Origin: Coix lacryma-jobi var. lacryma-jobi
Taxonomy: Eukaryota > Streptophyta > Magnoliopsida > Poales > Poaceae
Direction: 5' to 3'
NCBI GenBank assembly: GCA_009763385.1
Contig: CM019825.1
Span: 4,584,252-4,648,251, forward strand
DNA length: 64,000 bases
Made by a program: the position numbers and the translations under genes. Each line of letters starts with the position of its first letter. Within the stretch, counting starts at the first letter, position 1. Under the pieces are notes generated by a model that saw only the letters and a list, made by a program, of their open reading frames with translations, did not search any database and was not told the DNA's origin. Positions 1 through 11,348 of this stretch are shown here, one piece after another.

Positions 1-3000
1 CTTCTACACCGCTGCTTGCAACAGGAGGCAGCACGTCCTCCTCGAAGAGCTTGGCGAACGCCACCCCCGACCTGTCCACCTTCTCCAAAATCTTCTCGAC
101 GCGGCGGTCGTTCCACTCTTCGTCCTTCCCCTCGATCTCGACGAAGCCCTTGGCAACGACCGTTGACCGGTAACGAAGCCGGAGCTGACGGCCGTGAACG
201 CCTGCTTCACGCCGTTGTGGAGAGCGCCCCTGACGCGTTCCCGCGTGGCCACGTCAAAATAGCACAAGGCATCCACCAGGGCATCGCCTCGAGCCACCGT
301 ACCCTCCGCCGGGGCCACCGGGTCGACACCCCACATGGAGCTGAGCCTGTCAAGGGTGACATGCGCCCGCTCCACCACCATGGTTTCGTCCTGGAGTTGA
401 TCCACGAGAGTTTGGTTCGTCTTGCGAAGCTCCTCGGCGGTCTTCTCGACATCTATGCAAAAAACAGAAAAAGGTAAGTCTGCGGCGTGGCAAGAATCTC
501 GAGAGGAAGCAAGACGAAGCATGAAAGTTACCTTGGCAGTGCACGCCCAGAGCGGCGAAGTCGCTGGCAAGGACCTCGACGCGCTGCTCAAGTGTGCGCT
601 TCTGGGACAACGCGTCGAGCTTCTCGCCCCTAAGGTCCTCGACCAGCTTGCCTGTCTCCGCAAGGGCCAAATCCTTCTGGATCACCCCCTGTCGCGCTGC
701 CTCTGCTGCAGCTAGGGCGGTGGCCGCCATGGTTTTGGCCTCCTCGGCCTCTTTCCTTGCCGCCTCCGCTGCAGATCGAGCGATGGTGGCTTCGCCCTTG
801 GCCCCCTCGGCCTCCTTCCTCGCGGCCTCCGCCGTAGACCGGGCGTTGGCGGCTTCGCTATGGGCGTCGGCGGCCTCCTTCCCTCGATCCTCCACTGTGG
901 CTAGAGCGGTGGTGGCCTCCCGCTTGGCTTGGGCGGCCTCGTCACGAGCCGCCTGGGTCTCCGCCTGCGCCGCGTTGAGCCGGCTCGCCATCTGCGCGTT
1001 CCGACTCCGCTCGGCGCAGAGCTCCTGGAGCTCCTCCTCCACCTTCATGAGGGCAACCGCCGCCCGCGCGGACTTGTCCGCCTCCTCGATGTAGAATCTC
1101 TCCGCCTCCGCCACGAGCTCAGCCACCTCCCTGAAGACCAGTCGCGCCTCCCGCGGGGCCCCCTGCCGAGTCGACCGCTCGACGACGATGACGGCGCCGG
1201 TCGGGCTCGGCGCGTCAGGGTACGGCCACACCGGTCGATCGAGCTCGACGATAGGCAGGCCCTCCTCCTCCAGCTCGAGCGGCGCCAGCTGCGGCTCATC
1301 AACCGGCGGCGCAGGCTGCGGCTCCCTCCGCCCCTCCACCGTCTCCACCTGCTGCTCCGTCTCCTCTCGAGGCGACGCACGACCTCGCGTGGGGGCGGGG
1401 ACTCGAGGGGTGGCGGATCGCTCGAGGGGTGGCTCGCCCCCAAGCTCTCCTTCCTCGCCGAGTCTTCTGGCGTCTTGTCACCCCTGGCCGGTGCCTCGAG
1501 CGCTCCTCCCAGCGTTGAGCCCTCGACCGGAGGCGGCACCTGCTCCAGCTCGTCCAAGAGCTCCTCCACCGTCGGTGTCCTCGCCGCCGACACCTCCTCG
1601 TCGTTCTCCTGCTCCACGGGTGCGAGAGGCTCCGGCGGTGGGAGATCCTGTCCAGCGGGCTGGCTCGCGGCGTCTGGGGCCCCAAGGCCGCTATCCCTCA
1701 GCCTCAAGCGCCAACGAAGCCGCGCCTGCCTCCGGTGCTCCCCCAGAACGGTCGTCGTAGCAGGGGGAGAAGTGGCCCTCTCGGTAGGCGCCACTGAAGG
1801 AGGAGGAGGCGGCGCCGCGATGGACGCGGTGGCGGCAAGCTCGGCACCAAGAGCCGCGGTCCCGCAGAAAAAGAAAACGACATCGTCAGGATCAAGAAAA
1901 AGCTTCGACCCCCGTGGTCGACGGCGTCAGCCTCACCAAGGTCCGCGACGGCCATCTGGCTTCCTCGAGCCATGGCTGCTCGAGCCTTCACCAGCCAAGC
2001 GGCCTCTCCAGCAGAAGAAGGAGCCATACCTCGAGGTGCTTGGACCTCAGCAGAGCTCGAGGTCTTGGCCCGCTTGGACACCGTGGAGTCCGCCTCCTGC
2101 CGGGAGCGCTTTTCCCTGAAAATCCAGAAGCGGCATTCATCACCAAAGGTAAAGAGGTGAAGTTTCCCTACCAATGAAATTAAGGAGACCTACTCACCCA
2201 AAGCGAGGGCGGGGCTTCTTCCCGAATCGCAGGACCTGCTCAAGGGCTTCGAGCCCGCCCCATGGCTCGAGCCATGCTCCCGAGCCGTCTCCACGTGGCT
2301 CCGACGGGGGGAAGGCTCCTGGTGCTTCCCGTGGCTCGACCCTGGCGGGAGCTCCCCTTCTGCCTCCTGTCCCGGGGGGGGCGACCGCGTCTCCCTTGAG
2401 CGGTCATCTGGGCGCCTCTCCCGGCGCGGGCTCTGGGACCTACTCCGGCGCTCGTGCTGATGGTCCTCCCCCCCCCCCCCCCGCGTCCGCCTCCCTCTCC
2501 CGGCGACGGTGCGGCGATGGACTCCGGGGCTCGCTCGCGACTCCCGTCGTGAGACAATCGGGGGCTCCCACCTCGACGGTCATGGTGGCGGGGGCTCGAT
2601 GCCCTCTCTTGGTGCCCACTCCTCCACGGGCTCGATGTCGCCCTCGATGGCTCGTGGCGGACGGGCCTGGAGTCCTTCTCAACGTGTTGGCCGCTTCTCG
2701 AGGACCGGCCCTTCTCGAGACCCCCCGCCTGGGTCGATGCGGCCGTGGTCTCCTTTTGCGCCGCGGTGATAGCGCTCCTGGTCCGTGGCTTCTTCGCGAC
2801 AGCCGGCACGTCCGGCACGGAGCTCGACGTGCCCTGAGCCTCCGAAGAGGCTGGGCCTGATGCGGCCTTCCGCGGCCGCGTCCCGCGCGATCCCTTCACT
2901 GGAGGGACCTCCAAGATATCCTCCTGCACAGAGGAGCGGTCAGCCCTGACGTCGACGACCCCCGCGCGCCTCAAACGCGCGTCCATCCCCTCGTCATCAC

Positions 3001-4299
3001 TCTCCTCCTCATCATCGTCCTCCTCCTCCGAGCTCGTGGAGCTGAGCTCGGGGGGCTCGTCTCCAGGCTGTCGGTTACGACGAGCCTTCGCGAGCTTCTG
3101 CTCTCGAGCCGATCGACGCAAATTCTTCTCTTTCTCTTTCTTCTTCTTAGCATCCTTACTCTCTTTGTCTTTTTGAGCAGAGAGGCGCCTCACCTGTGTT
3201 TCCGCGGCGTCCTCCCTCACCGGGGGCCTCGACGCACGGTGTGTGAACGCCCCCTGCAAAAAGAAACCTGATGAGAAAAAACTACAAGGAAAGCGAACAA
3301 GGTTCGAAGAAAGGGAGAGGAGGAGGGGGCTCGAGACAGCTTAACTCGAGGATGGCTTACCAGGTCGAGGCACCCCTCGTCGGGTGCCATGACGATCAGG
3401 TCGGCCTCCTCTGGGCGGAACGTCCCCTGGACGGTGAGCGTCACCCGGGAGGTAGCCTCGTTCCGAGGCAGCCTCTCCTTGGCCATCCTCGACCGATTCA
3501 GCGCCTCGAGCGGGGCGTTTGGTCCCATCTCGAACAAAAGAAGAGGGCGGTCCGCCAGAGGGAGGACCCTCCGCTGGTGGAACGCCCAGATAACCGCCTG
3601 AACGGTCAGCTTCTTCTCCTCCACCAGCGTCTTCATCACGTTCATCAGCGGCGCCAGGTGGCGCTGCCTGTCCGCCGCGATGCCCCAGTTCCACTTCTCC
3701 GGGCGATGGGTGATGACCCTGCCGGTATACTGCGAAAGGAGCCCATCCACGTTCCGTAGGTAGAACTAGTGGTCATCCCACCCCGCCTGGTTGGTGGACA
3801 GCTTGTAGCGGAGGTAGTCGCGGGGAACGTTGGCCGACGAAGGCCCGGTCCTCTCGGTGATGGTAAGAGAGCCCACACGCGCGAGCCTCCTCCCGCTCGG
3901 CTTCGTGGCCTTGTGGAAGAGCTCGCCCCGGAAGAGGTGGACGAACATCTCCCAGTGTGGCTCAATCTTCAGATACCCCTCGCACACCGCGGCATAGATG
4001 GCGGCGTGCGAGATGGAGTTGGGGGAGAAGTGCTGCAGCTCCACCTCGAAGTGATGCGCCAGCCCCCGCATGAAGCGGCTCGGCAGAACACCGAGCCCCA
4101 TGCGGTGGTAGCGCATGAAGCTGACCACGTACCCCTCCGGCGGGTGCGGCTCCTGGTGGTCCGCCGATGGGACAATCCACCACGCCGGCTCCTCCTGCGG
4201 GTTGGGGCGGAGGAGCCCTCGTTCCACCAGCGTCTCCAGCTCCTGCTGCGTCGCCTTCGTCGGACTCCAATCTTCAGGCGGCAGCACTTGGGCGGCCAT
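1..4299 (-). pseudogene. Antisense transposon gene (PF04195-like 'putative gypsy type transposon' protein), interrupted
   Basis: The ATG at 4299 gives a protein starting MAAQVLPPEDWSP, about 140 nt below a minus-strand TATA box. It reads through a globular region (motifs WWIVPSADH, SFMRYHRMGLG, HFSPNSISHAAIYA, EMFVHLFRG) that resembles the Transposase_28 family of grass retroelement antisense ORFs. An in-frame TAG at 3766-3768 interrupts it; the same frame then continues (DGLLSQYTGRV, KWNWGIAADRQRH) down to 3361. Candidate introns with GT..AG ends are 3254-3360, 2116-2197 and 453-531. Later exons encode a charged Ser/Glu/Lys-rich linker (about 3250-2200) and a long Ala/Glu coiled coil (about 1100-530). 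A further coiled C-terminal part (ELRKTNQTLVDQLQDE) follows, with a probable frame change near 165-200. The gene runs off the left edge. Role is unknown. The start and the stop are seen; family is recalled; exon joins are inferred. Confidence 0.6.
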
Positions 4300-4438
4300 G
4301 GCGGCGACGGCACGGATCTGAGCAGCGGACGGGTGGCCGGGAAGATTCCCAATTGCTGGCTCGGGAAGAAGGCGTGTGGAAGCTACGGCGGCGGTGAAGG
4401 CAAAGGCAAAGTAAAGGGTTCCTCTCCCCCTCTTTCGA

Positions 4439-4446
4439 TATTTATA
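4439..4446 (-). promoter_or_regulatory. TATA box of the antisense gene
   Basis: On the minus strand the sequence reads CTCTTATAAATATCG. The TATAAATA core lies about 140 nt upstream of the ATG at 4299, a normal plant promoter spacing. It supports independent transcription of the antisense gene from inside the element. Confidence 0.55.
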
Positions 4447-5240
4447 AGAGAAAACCCCCAACGGGCGAGGTCTCCCACGGCGGCGAAAAGGTAGCCGCAC
4501 ACATTTAATGCGCCCACCTAACTGCATCTCGAGTTGGTCGACAGGTACACGCGGCAACTCCGCATTCGCTCCGCTCTTCTGGGCCCACCACGGCCGCCGC
4601 TCCGAATTCTTGTCAGTCTTCCTAGCGCCACGATCTCCACTACCTCGCCTAAAAAGGCGCGCCCAATGGGCAGAAGGTTTCCAAGCGACGAAGGCTTCTT
4701 CAGGAAGGTAAAAACGGGCCCCGGCCCTTCGAAGCAGTGAAGGCTGGCCCACGAAGAGGGTTCGACAGCCGGCTTCGAGCACCCGAGTCAGGGACACCAA
4801 GGGGCACCACTCGCGGCATCACTCGAGGGCCAAGCCCTCGAGGCCTCTCACGTGTATCCAAGGCAGGGTGCACGACGTGCGGAGAGATCCCCTCGGAGGG
4901 AGGCATCGAGCCACCGGGTCCTATCGAATGGACCCGGCACTCCTGCAGACCGAGCGCCCATGCTTTATGAGATCGCCTCCGGGCTACAGTCGACCCCATC
5001 GAACGGGGTACGAGGTCTCACTTGGATTCCCTCGTTACCAGCTCACCGGGAACCTCGATACTCGCCCGCTCATGGTAGTACGAGGCATCCCCCCTCCGAT
5101 CGAAAGGACTCGCGGAACGACAAGCCAGGGCAACCGGCGTGCCGGACGGCTCGAAGTGCCGGCCGGTCGGTTCAGCCTGGCACCCCTCGACGAAAGAGGG
5201 TAAAAAACTCGGGGGCTCGACACTCCTGAACCTAAAAAAC

Positions 5241-5440
5241 GTAACTGACACTCACACTCGCACACGTAAGAAAGCCCACGAGGGAGTCCTAACCACTCCC
5301 CCGTGGCCTCAGGGGCTACACCCGCGGGTGTCGCGCGAGTAACTGACACTCACACTCGCACGCGTAACAAAACCCATGAGGGAGTCCTAACCACTCCCCC
5401 GTGGCCTCGGGGGCTACACCCGCGGGTGTCGCTCGCGCGA
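5241..5440 (+). repeat. Two-copy tandem repeat, 98 and 102 bp
   Basis: Copy 1 (5241-5338) and copy 2 (5339-5440) both begin GTAACTGACACTCACACTCG and end in a GC palindrome around CACCCGCGGGTGTCG. Differences are a handful of substitutions and a 4-bp expansion in the palindrome. Each copy contains a (T)CAGGGGCTAC or CGGGGGCTAC string like the one that directly precedes the LTR. Confidence 0.85.
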
Positions 5441-5553
5441 CACCCGCGGAATCAACACAGCCAAACCCTCGAGAACCAGCCAGCTAACCCTCACGATCCC
5501 GCTGAGGAGCCCTTGCTCGAGTGCAAGCACTCAAACAAGGGCTCAGGGGCTAC

Positions 5554-6774
5554 TGTCGGGGGAACACCAAAGGGGTACCCCCAATCGACGCAAAACAAAC
5601 AAGTTAAACCTAGAACACCAATTAATAAGAGGAGAAACTAGTCTAGCTCCCTAAAAACTAAACCCTCGAGGCCGGCCGCACCGGCCCTCCGCCAGGAAGC
5701 TTAGACTCGCCAAAGCCTTACCGACCGCCTCCCGGCAACCTACCCCTCGAGCCCTGGCACCTAGGCCTCGAGCCCACCACAGCCGTACACCGCTCCTCGA
5801 GACCCCGCGCGGGGACCTCGAGCCTCTCAAGCACGATAGCCTATCCCTCGAGATATTTCACATCTCCTTCGAGCAGCGCCAGACTTCGGATGCCAATCCC
5901 ACACTACGCATTTAATGCGTTCACCTACTCCGGTCACGTCATCTGGAACCCGACGTGCGCCACAATAAACCGGAGCCACAGTCAAATCTCGCTTTCACCT
6001 CAAGCATGGGCAAAAAGGCGCAAGTACAGCACTGTTCGGCCATACCTTGCACTATAGCACCCTGGAGCCACCTCTCGAAGCCTGGATTCCCGCTGTTCGG
6101 CCGGGCTTTCCGGGACTTGCCCATACCTGCGGGGACTCGAGCCCCCCGTAAACGCCACCTCGAGGCCGGCCCTGCGCCCCTCGAGCCCTGACGGCTTTCC
6201 TGCTATTTGAGAACAGGTACCCCCAAGACCCGGAGGGACTCTGCCACGTCATGAATGTACCGGGATGAGCGCTGCACGGCCTCACGTCGCCACGCCTCCA
6301 CGTCTGCGCCCAGGAATGGAGCCCATGCTTCAAGGACGCCTCAACAGCAACCACCACGTCGGCTCCAGTGGCGTCAACAAGACAGGATTCCTACCCTCCT
6401 CCGTATTGGACGTTGAACATCCCGACTCTTATATCACGCTCCTGTGTAAACCTGGCCTCCCCTTGCTCTATAAAAGGGGACACCAGGGCCCTTCACTCGG
6501 CCGGTTACGCACATACGGCAAAACAGACAAGCCCATACAACACCACGCACACACGAGTCCGGACTCCGGTCCACGCTCCTTGAGCTTGTATTTGCCCCTG
6601 TACAAGCACTTAGGTGCAAGTAATACAAGAACCTCGTCCCCCTGCTGGACGTAGGGCCTTCTTTGCCCGAACCAGGATAAACCCTTGTGTCATCTTGCAT
6701 CACCATCCAGGAAGAGAGCACGCGAGGATCATATTACTAGTTGGTGTCATACCCCCGGGGTCGAAACACCGACA
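5554..6774 (+). repeat. 3' LTR of the Ty3/gypsy element (1221 bp)
   Basis: Bounded by TGTCGGGGGAACACC at the left and GGTCGAAACACCGACA at the right, a 5-bp inverted end (TGTCG/CGACA) typical of these LTRs. It contains a TATA box at about 6468 and a GC-rich, CTCGAG-repeated first half (CCTCGAGCC motifs at 5660-5860). The upstream purine-rich GGGCTCAGGGGCTAC (5540-5553) is taken as the polypurine tract. Confidence 0.85.
6468..6477 (+). promoter_or_regulatory. LTR TATA box
   Basis: GCTCTATAAAAGGGGAC lies within the LTR about 300 bp from its right end, as expected for a U3/R boundary. In a 3' LTR it would fire outward into 6775 and beyond. Confidence 0.6.
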
Positions 6775-6895
6775 ATAATTGTAGAGCGTTGTGATTAGTT
6801 TTATAATTAATCTATTTTTATTAAACTAAATTAGTGTCGCAAATATAAAATGTAATACAGACTGAACTTTAGCCTCTAAATCCAAACACCACCTA
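6775..6895. repeat. Truncated MITE directly abutting the LTR
   Basis: The stretch reads TTGTGATTAGTTTTATAATT .. CTAAATTAGTG .. and ends near TTTAGCCTCTAAATCCAAACACC. The order and right terminus resemble a common grass inverted-repeat element; the matching left terminus is missing. The break coincides with the retrotransposon border, so the LTR element probably inserted into it. Family name not assigned. Confidence 0.4.
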
Positions 6896-7023
6896 AGTTT
6901 GATTTAACCAAAGCTACTAACCTACATTTTTGTGGCTGCATCAACAACAGTATAACTGTATATTCAGTAGGGCTAGAGCCAGTATTTGAATATAGAAAGG
7001 TTTTCAAGTCGACAACAATCGTA

Positions 7024-7283
7024 TACTTCCTCCTCCGTCCACAAAAGAATCAATTCCTAGAATCTGTGTCAGTCAAACTTTTTAAACTTTGACTAACTTT
7101 ATACAAAAGAGTAATAACATCTATGGTATAAAATAGACACATTAAAAAATATACTTTATGGTATATCTAATCATACGAATTTGAGATCATCAATTTTGAT
7201 AGCTTTCTAAAAATTCGGTCAAAGTTAAAAAGTTTGACTTAGGACAACTCTATAAATCTATTTATTCGTGGACGGAGGGAGTA
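7024..7283. mobile_element. Stowaway-like MITE, 260 bp
   Basis: Terminal inverted repeats read TACTTCCTCCTCCGTCC at the left and GGACGGAGGGAGTA at the right, bounded by TA. The subterminal CAAACTTTTTAAACTTTGAC is mirrored by GTCAAAGTTAAAAAGTTTGA. The interior matches the element at 17345-17609, so the two are family members. Confidence 0.8.
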
Positions 7284-7584
7284 CATGATAAACATACACG
7301 ATAAGAGCACAGATAACAACCAATTAAATATTTATTGTTACCAAAGAAAGCTAAAAAACTAAAAAATACACTGAATATTACAAAGAAAAAGGGCCCAAAA
7401 GCTTATACCCATTTCACGAACCTGAAGTTCAGCTTATCAGGTATTGATCCTCTATAATCGAAATGTCAGCTCGGGATGAAGACGCAATAAGAACGATGGC
7501 CATGCCCACACTTTGGTGAGACAATATGAATATAAGTATATTATATACTGTTACATAGGTTCCAAATTCAGTTGGTCATTATTA

Positions 7585-7814
7585 GCGTGTTTGGTTTATA
7601 GATCGATCTGATCCGACTTGAGTTGATGAGGCATGAGCTCGTCCGTCATTTTTTATGGAATGAACATGTCCGTTATATATTGCATTGCAGAACTGCTGGA
7701 TGGAATGTCCTTGTGACGGACGAGTTGAAGTCAACTGGCAAACCAAACAAGATAGTTAGGTTCGGTAGCAGTTTCGGATGATTCCGGACGAAGCCCACCG
7801 GCAAACCAAACGTG
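7585..7814. mobile_element. Tourist-like MITE, about 230 bp
   Basis: Ends GCGTGTTTGGTTTATAG and GGCAAACCAAACGTG form an imperfect inverted repeat and are flanked by TTA on both sides (7582-7584, 7815-7817). A 3-bp TTA duplication points to a PIF/Harbinger-type element. A second internal copy of the GGCAAACCAAAC motif lies at about 7737-7749. Confidence 0.5.
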
Positions 7815-7829
7815 TTATATATTGACCGA

Positions 7830-8423
7830 CTTCTGACGGAGCGAAGCGGAGGCCCATCGCTGGAGGCTTAGGCCGTAGTATACATACCCGTTGTTAGTGT
7901 TTCGCCTTGATTTGATTCACTTGTAAGCCACCATACGACGTTGTACCCGAACTCTTGATTATAGTGAGGAGTATTTTGGTGGCTGGTGCCCGTGGTTTTT
8001 TACCTTCCGCATTGGAGGGTTTTCCACGTTAAATCTTGTGTCACCCTATAGTTTGGTCTTGTGTTTTTTTCTCGTTTCCACGTCGTCATTCACAACATAT
8101 ATTGTGTTTTAGTTATACTGAGACGTGGCTGTACTAAGGTACTAGTACAAACCCAGTCGATACACGCCGCGTGTAGTGAGAGATCCCGCGTGTATTGGTG
8201 CAATAATCCAACGAACGTCCAAAATTTCCAGTCAACTTACGGCCAATACACAAGTACTACTAGTACTAGCTAGGAGGAGCAGCATGCATCGGACCGGCTA
8301 CGAATGAACGAATCGTCGGCCAGCGATGGAGATGGCCTAAGAGATCGATGGTCCTTGCCGCTGGCTTCTTGGTTGATCGATCCCGCTAGGCTAGGTGCTA
8401 GCTGATGCTGAGCCCCTTGTCTT
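7830..8423. other. Intergenic and 3' flank of the PADRE gene
   Basis: No coding potential was recognised. The stretch nearest 8424 is presumably the 3' UTR of the minus-strand gene; no clear polyadenylation signal was pinned down. Confidence 0.4.
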
Positions 8424-9107
8424 CTACTTGTCCATCCCCAGCAGCCGTACCGGCGACAGCCTCCCGGGGCTGACGCTGACGACGTCGGCAAGCCTCCTTC
8501 CTTTGCGCTCCTTGATGGTGTCGAGCCGCGGCGACCACGGCCGGCCCCTCGCGGCGCCCACCAGCTGCTCGTAGTGCTTCCTGAGCTCCGGCGTGCTGCA
8601 AAGCGCGGCCGACGACCCGCAGCCGTCGCCGCCGTCGTCCCGGCCGCGGGGGCGGGGCTTGCCATTCTTGCCGTCACCCGCGACGGCCCGGACGACGAAC
8701 TCCTCCGCGACCCTGATCACGGTGCGCCCGTCGCCGTCCTCGGCGTACTCGAACGGGCTCTTCCGTGCTGCCGCCAGCGCCAGCGAGCCGCGGCGCGAGT
8801 GCCCCGCCGACGACGAGAGCGCCGCGAGGGACGCCGCGGTGACGACCCCGCCGCAGGGGAGGCGGTCGGGGGGGACGGACGTACGCCCGGCCTCGAGCCG
8901 GTCCCCGACGCCGAGCACGGGCGCGGGGCGGCCGACGCGGAACGCGTCGGCGCGGCACACCACGTGGCCCGCGTGCTCCGCCATCACCTCCCTCGCCGCC
9001 CGCCCGGGCTCCGCGGCCCGCGTGCCCGCGCCCCACACCACCAGCCGCGCCGCGGCCGGGCGCACGCAGACGAGGCACCGCCGCAGCAGGCCGCCGTTGC
9101 CCGGCAT
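8424..9107 (-). CDS. PADRE (DUF4228) domain protein, 227 aa, single exon
   Basis: Start ATG at 9107 gives MPGNGGLLRRCLVCVRP; the stop TAG is at 8424-8426. The order of motifs is that of plant PADRE/DUF4228 proteins. A hydrophobic N-terminal strand (ARLVVWGAG) is followed by EVMAEHAGHVVCRADAF (about 41-57), then GDRLEAG..VPPDRL (about 69-84). The conserved middle block SPFEYAEDGDGRTVIRVAEE and the tail STPELRKHYEQLVGAARGRP come next, then WSPRLDTIKE. Family members are small proteins, often induced by pathogens or abiotic stress; the molecular activity is not established. The N-terminus MPGNGG is shorter than the usual MGN(C) myristoylation start and lacks Gly at position 2, so N-myristoylation is not predicted. 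GC content is very high, as in many intronless grass genes. The open frame extends upstream of 9107 but that part would lie in the promoter, because a TATA box sits at 9218-9225. Confidence 0.88.
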   Translation of the reverse strand: MPGNGGLLRRCLVCVRPAAARLVVWGAGTRAAEPGRAAREVMAEHAGHVVCRADAFRVGRPAPVLGVGDRLEAGRTSVPPDRLPCGGVVTAASLAALSSSAGHSRRGSLALAAARKSPFEYAEDGDGRTVIRVAEEFVVRAVAGDGKNGKPRPRGRDDGGDGCGSSAALCSTPELRKHYEQLVGAARGRPWSPRLDTIKERKGRRLADVVSVSPGRLSPVRLLGMDK

Positions 9108-9217
9108 CAGCAGCCTAGCTGCACGTACGCTAGGGCTCCGTTCCTCGGTGGCCACTTGACTTGGTATGGTAGAGTATAGGCAGGTGCAAGCAGCTGTGCC
9201 GGCAGGCGGTAGTGGAC

Positions 9218-9225
9218 ATTTTATA
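9218..9225 (-). promoter_or_regulatory. TATA box of the PADRE gene
   Basis: The minus strand reads CGATATGTATAAAATGTCC, 111-118 nt before the ATG at 9107. Transcription would start near 9190, leaving a 5' UTR of about 80 nt. This decides the start codon against the longer open frame to 9446. Confidence 0.6.
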
Positions 9226-9229
9226 CATA

Positions 9230-11110
9230 TCGCAGCCCGCTGCAGGGAGGTTTGGGGAGTACTCGAGGTTTGGGCGTTTGGCGTGTGTGCATGGGCGTGT
9301 GGTGGCAGCTGTGCTGCCTGGGGGGCGCGCGGTGGACAAGGACGGGACATGGCGTCTGTGGGGAGCCGCGGCGCGGCGCGGCGCGGGGTGTTTTCTGGGG
9401 CCGCGGGCGTCAAACCGCGGTGGATCCGCGGCAGGTGCAAGCGCAAGTGGATCGGGGTTTTTGGTGGTGGGAGACGCCGAGACGGCGGGCGGCAGCGTGC
9501 ATCTGCTGGGTGCGCGGTGGCGGTTGCATGCGGTTGTTGGCCGCGCCTGCCGGCAGCTGCAGCTCAGACCTGCTGCAGTTGGAGTTGCCGTGCGTGCGAG
9601 GGTGCAGTGCAGATCGATGGTGTTCGCGTGCGTTCCGGTTGGTTCCGGGGTGGTCGATCTGTGGATGGCTTGGGGCGCGCGCGTCGGCAGCGTGGCTAGG
9701 CCGAGGCTGCGGCTCCAGCCCTGTGCTTACCATTTACCAAGTCGTCCTGCACGGCACCGGCTGGCCGACACGTACAGTGTGGCTAGTGATGGCGCCCAAA
9801 AAGTCAACCGCGAGGGATGGTGTCGGATGGAGCTGGCCACGAATAGAATAGTATATGGGCCGGCCAGCCTGTGTCACCGGTGACGGGGAGAACGTTCTAC
9901 TTGTATGTACTGTACTGTAGGTCTGTAGCTTATCAGAGACAAGAAGACCAAGTCGTCGAAGGCTTTTTACTTTTATTTCAACGATCACAGTCACAGTCAC
10001 AGTCACAGACAGCGAAGAGCTGCTACCATTGATGCAATCAACGGCACCCTCCGATCCGCATTGCCATGGCGCATCCGGGAGGGAGTACGATGAACGCTTT
10101 ACTTGTGTTCCATCTAGGGACTGGTCGCAAGGCCTATGTTCCGACGATGATCACCTTGAAATTTGAATTCGTCCCACGCCAGCGGCCAGCCACGAGTGAT
10201 GACCCACCAGATCCGACGGAGCGCCGGAACGGAGACAAAGACGACTCGCTACTCGCTACTCGCAAGGCCTGACTGACGACGTAGTTGGATGCTGCATGCA
10301 GCAGAGTTCAATGCTCAAACTCAGCAAGGAAGAGGTCGTCGCCGGCGGTCTCGGCCAGCGATGCATGCGCCATGCGGTACGGCGGCGCTGTACAAAGAAC
10401 GACGCCGCGCCGCTGACTGCATCTGCATGTTCTGCGTGTGGATTACAGTACAGATCGATACATACAGATGCAAGGTTATTGACTTGTCCAGGATCCTGGT
10501 TGGTTGATATCGAGCAGCAGATGATCGAATCATGAGTGCAAAAGAAAACAAACCATCGTAATTTAGTTGACTGCTGACCTCCCGCAATCATCACGCAATG
10601 CAGAGTGCCCAGCGTCTTCTCGTTTAAATTTGGGTCAAAACGAAAATCTCTCACACGTTCTAAGAATCTTGCATGAACCATGATCATTAATTTTTGTTGT
10701 TCACTGCACTCATCAACCAGAAACACATGGATTATATTCACTGTGGCCCACTTTATGAATTTGACCAGTAATTTTTAGCTATTGTAGTAGTACAAAACAC
10801 ACATTTAGGTTTGTAATTAAATGTACCATTCAATAATCATAAACGATATAGTGAGTCTGGACTGTGCAAATCTTGTGATGTACTATATTTCGCAGCCACT
10901 TTGATTATAAGTGCAGCAAAAATAGTCCTGCACCACGGAATAATCGTAGGATCAGGGAGTTGACGATTGGGTTTGACTGATTCAGCGTTCAGCCCCTTAG
11001 GATAAGATTGAAAGGGGGAAAAAAAAACACCACGGCATGTGCGACCTGCATGGTTTCTGAAATGGCGGTGCTAGCAAGAATTATTGCACTCGGTTAGCAA
11101 GTCACCGTTG
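9230..11110. other. Intergenic; promoter side of the PADRE gene
   Basis: 9230-9720 is very GC-rich and open in several frames on both strands, but no frame shows a recognisable domain or codon pattern. It is read as an upstream CpG-rich region. 9970-10012 has a short (ACAGTC)n run. From 10300 on the sequence becomes AT-richer, with no gene or repeat that I can support. Confidence 0.4.
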
Positions 11111-11115
11111 TATTA

Positions 11116-11348
11116 GAGCAAGAGTAATGATACAGTCTTCAGCTGGCTGTATGAACTCTTACAGCCCACCTCTCAGCTAACTCATATAGTGATTGGCTCT
11201 CTTACAAACCACCTCATTCTCTCACAAAATTTTTGATTCTTGTGCTTTTAGCTGGCTGCAACCTTATAGCCCACCTCTCTTCTCTCTCTTCCTTTCTCTC
11301 TTCCACAACAGCGTATAACCTTCTTGTAGCCCTTTATAACACTTGCTC
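11116..11348. mobile_element. Harbinger/Tourist-like MITE, 233 bp
   Basis: Left end GAGCAAGAGTAATGATACAG and right end CCTTTATAACACTTGCTC are inverted (GAGCAAG/CTTGCTC) and flanked by TTA on both sides (11113-11115, 11349-11351). Internal AGCTGGCTGTA..CTTACAGCCCACCTCTC repeats twice in variant form. Confidence 0.7.

Larger units (their letters stand above)
1..6774 (+). mobile_element. Ty3/gypsy (Tat-lineage type) LTR retrotransposon, 3' part
   Basis: The right end is a complete LTR (5554-6774) that starts TGTCGGGGGAAC and ends CACCGACA. It is preceded by a purine-rich GGCTCAGGGGCTAC, so the element reads on the plus strand and this is its 3' LTR. The interior (1-4800) carries a gene on the opposite strand. 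That is the known layout of Tat-lineage elements such as Grande and RIRE2, where an antisense ORF lies between pol and the 3' LTR. gag, pol and the 5' LTR must lie left of the window. The flank after the LTR begins ATAAT (6775-6779), the expected target duplication, but the left copy is out of view. Lineage assignment is inferred from layout and the antisense ORF, since no pol is visible. Confidence 0.75.

Noticed and set aside
16..3259. Long open frames on the plus strand in 1-3300
   Set aside because: They are shadows of the GC-rich antisense gene; their translations are Arg/Ser/Pro-rich without domains.
8574..9883. Plus-strand open frames of 190-220 codons opposite and upstream of the PADRE gene
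   Set aside because: High GC removes stop codons; no motif, and they overlap the well-supported minus-strand gene and its promoter.
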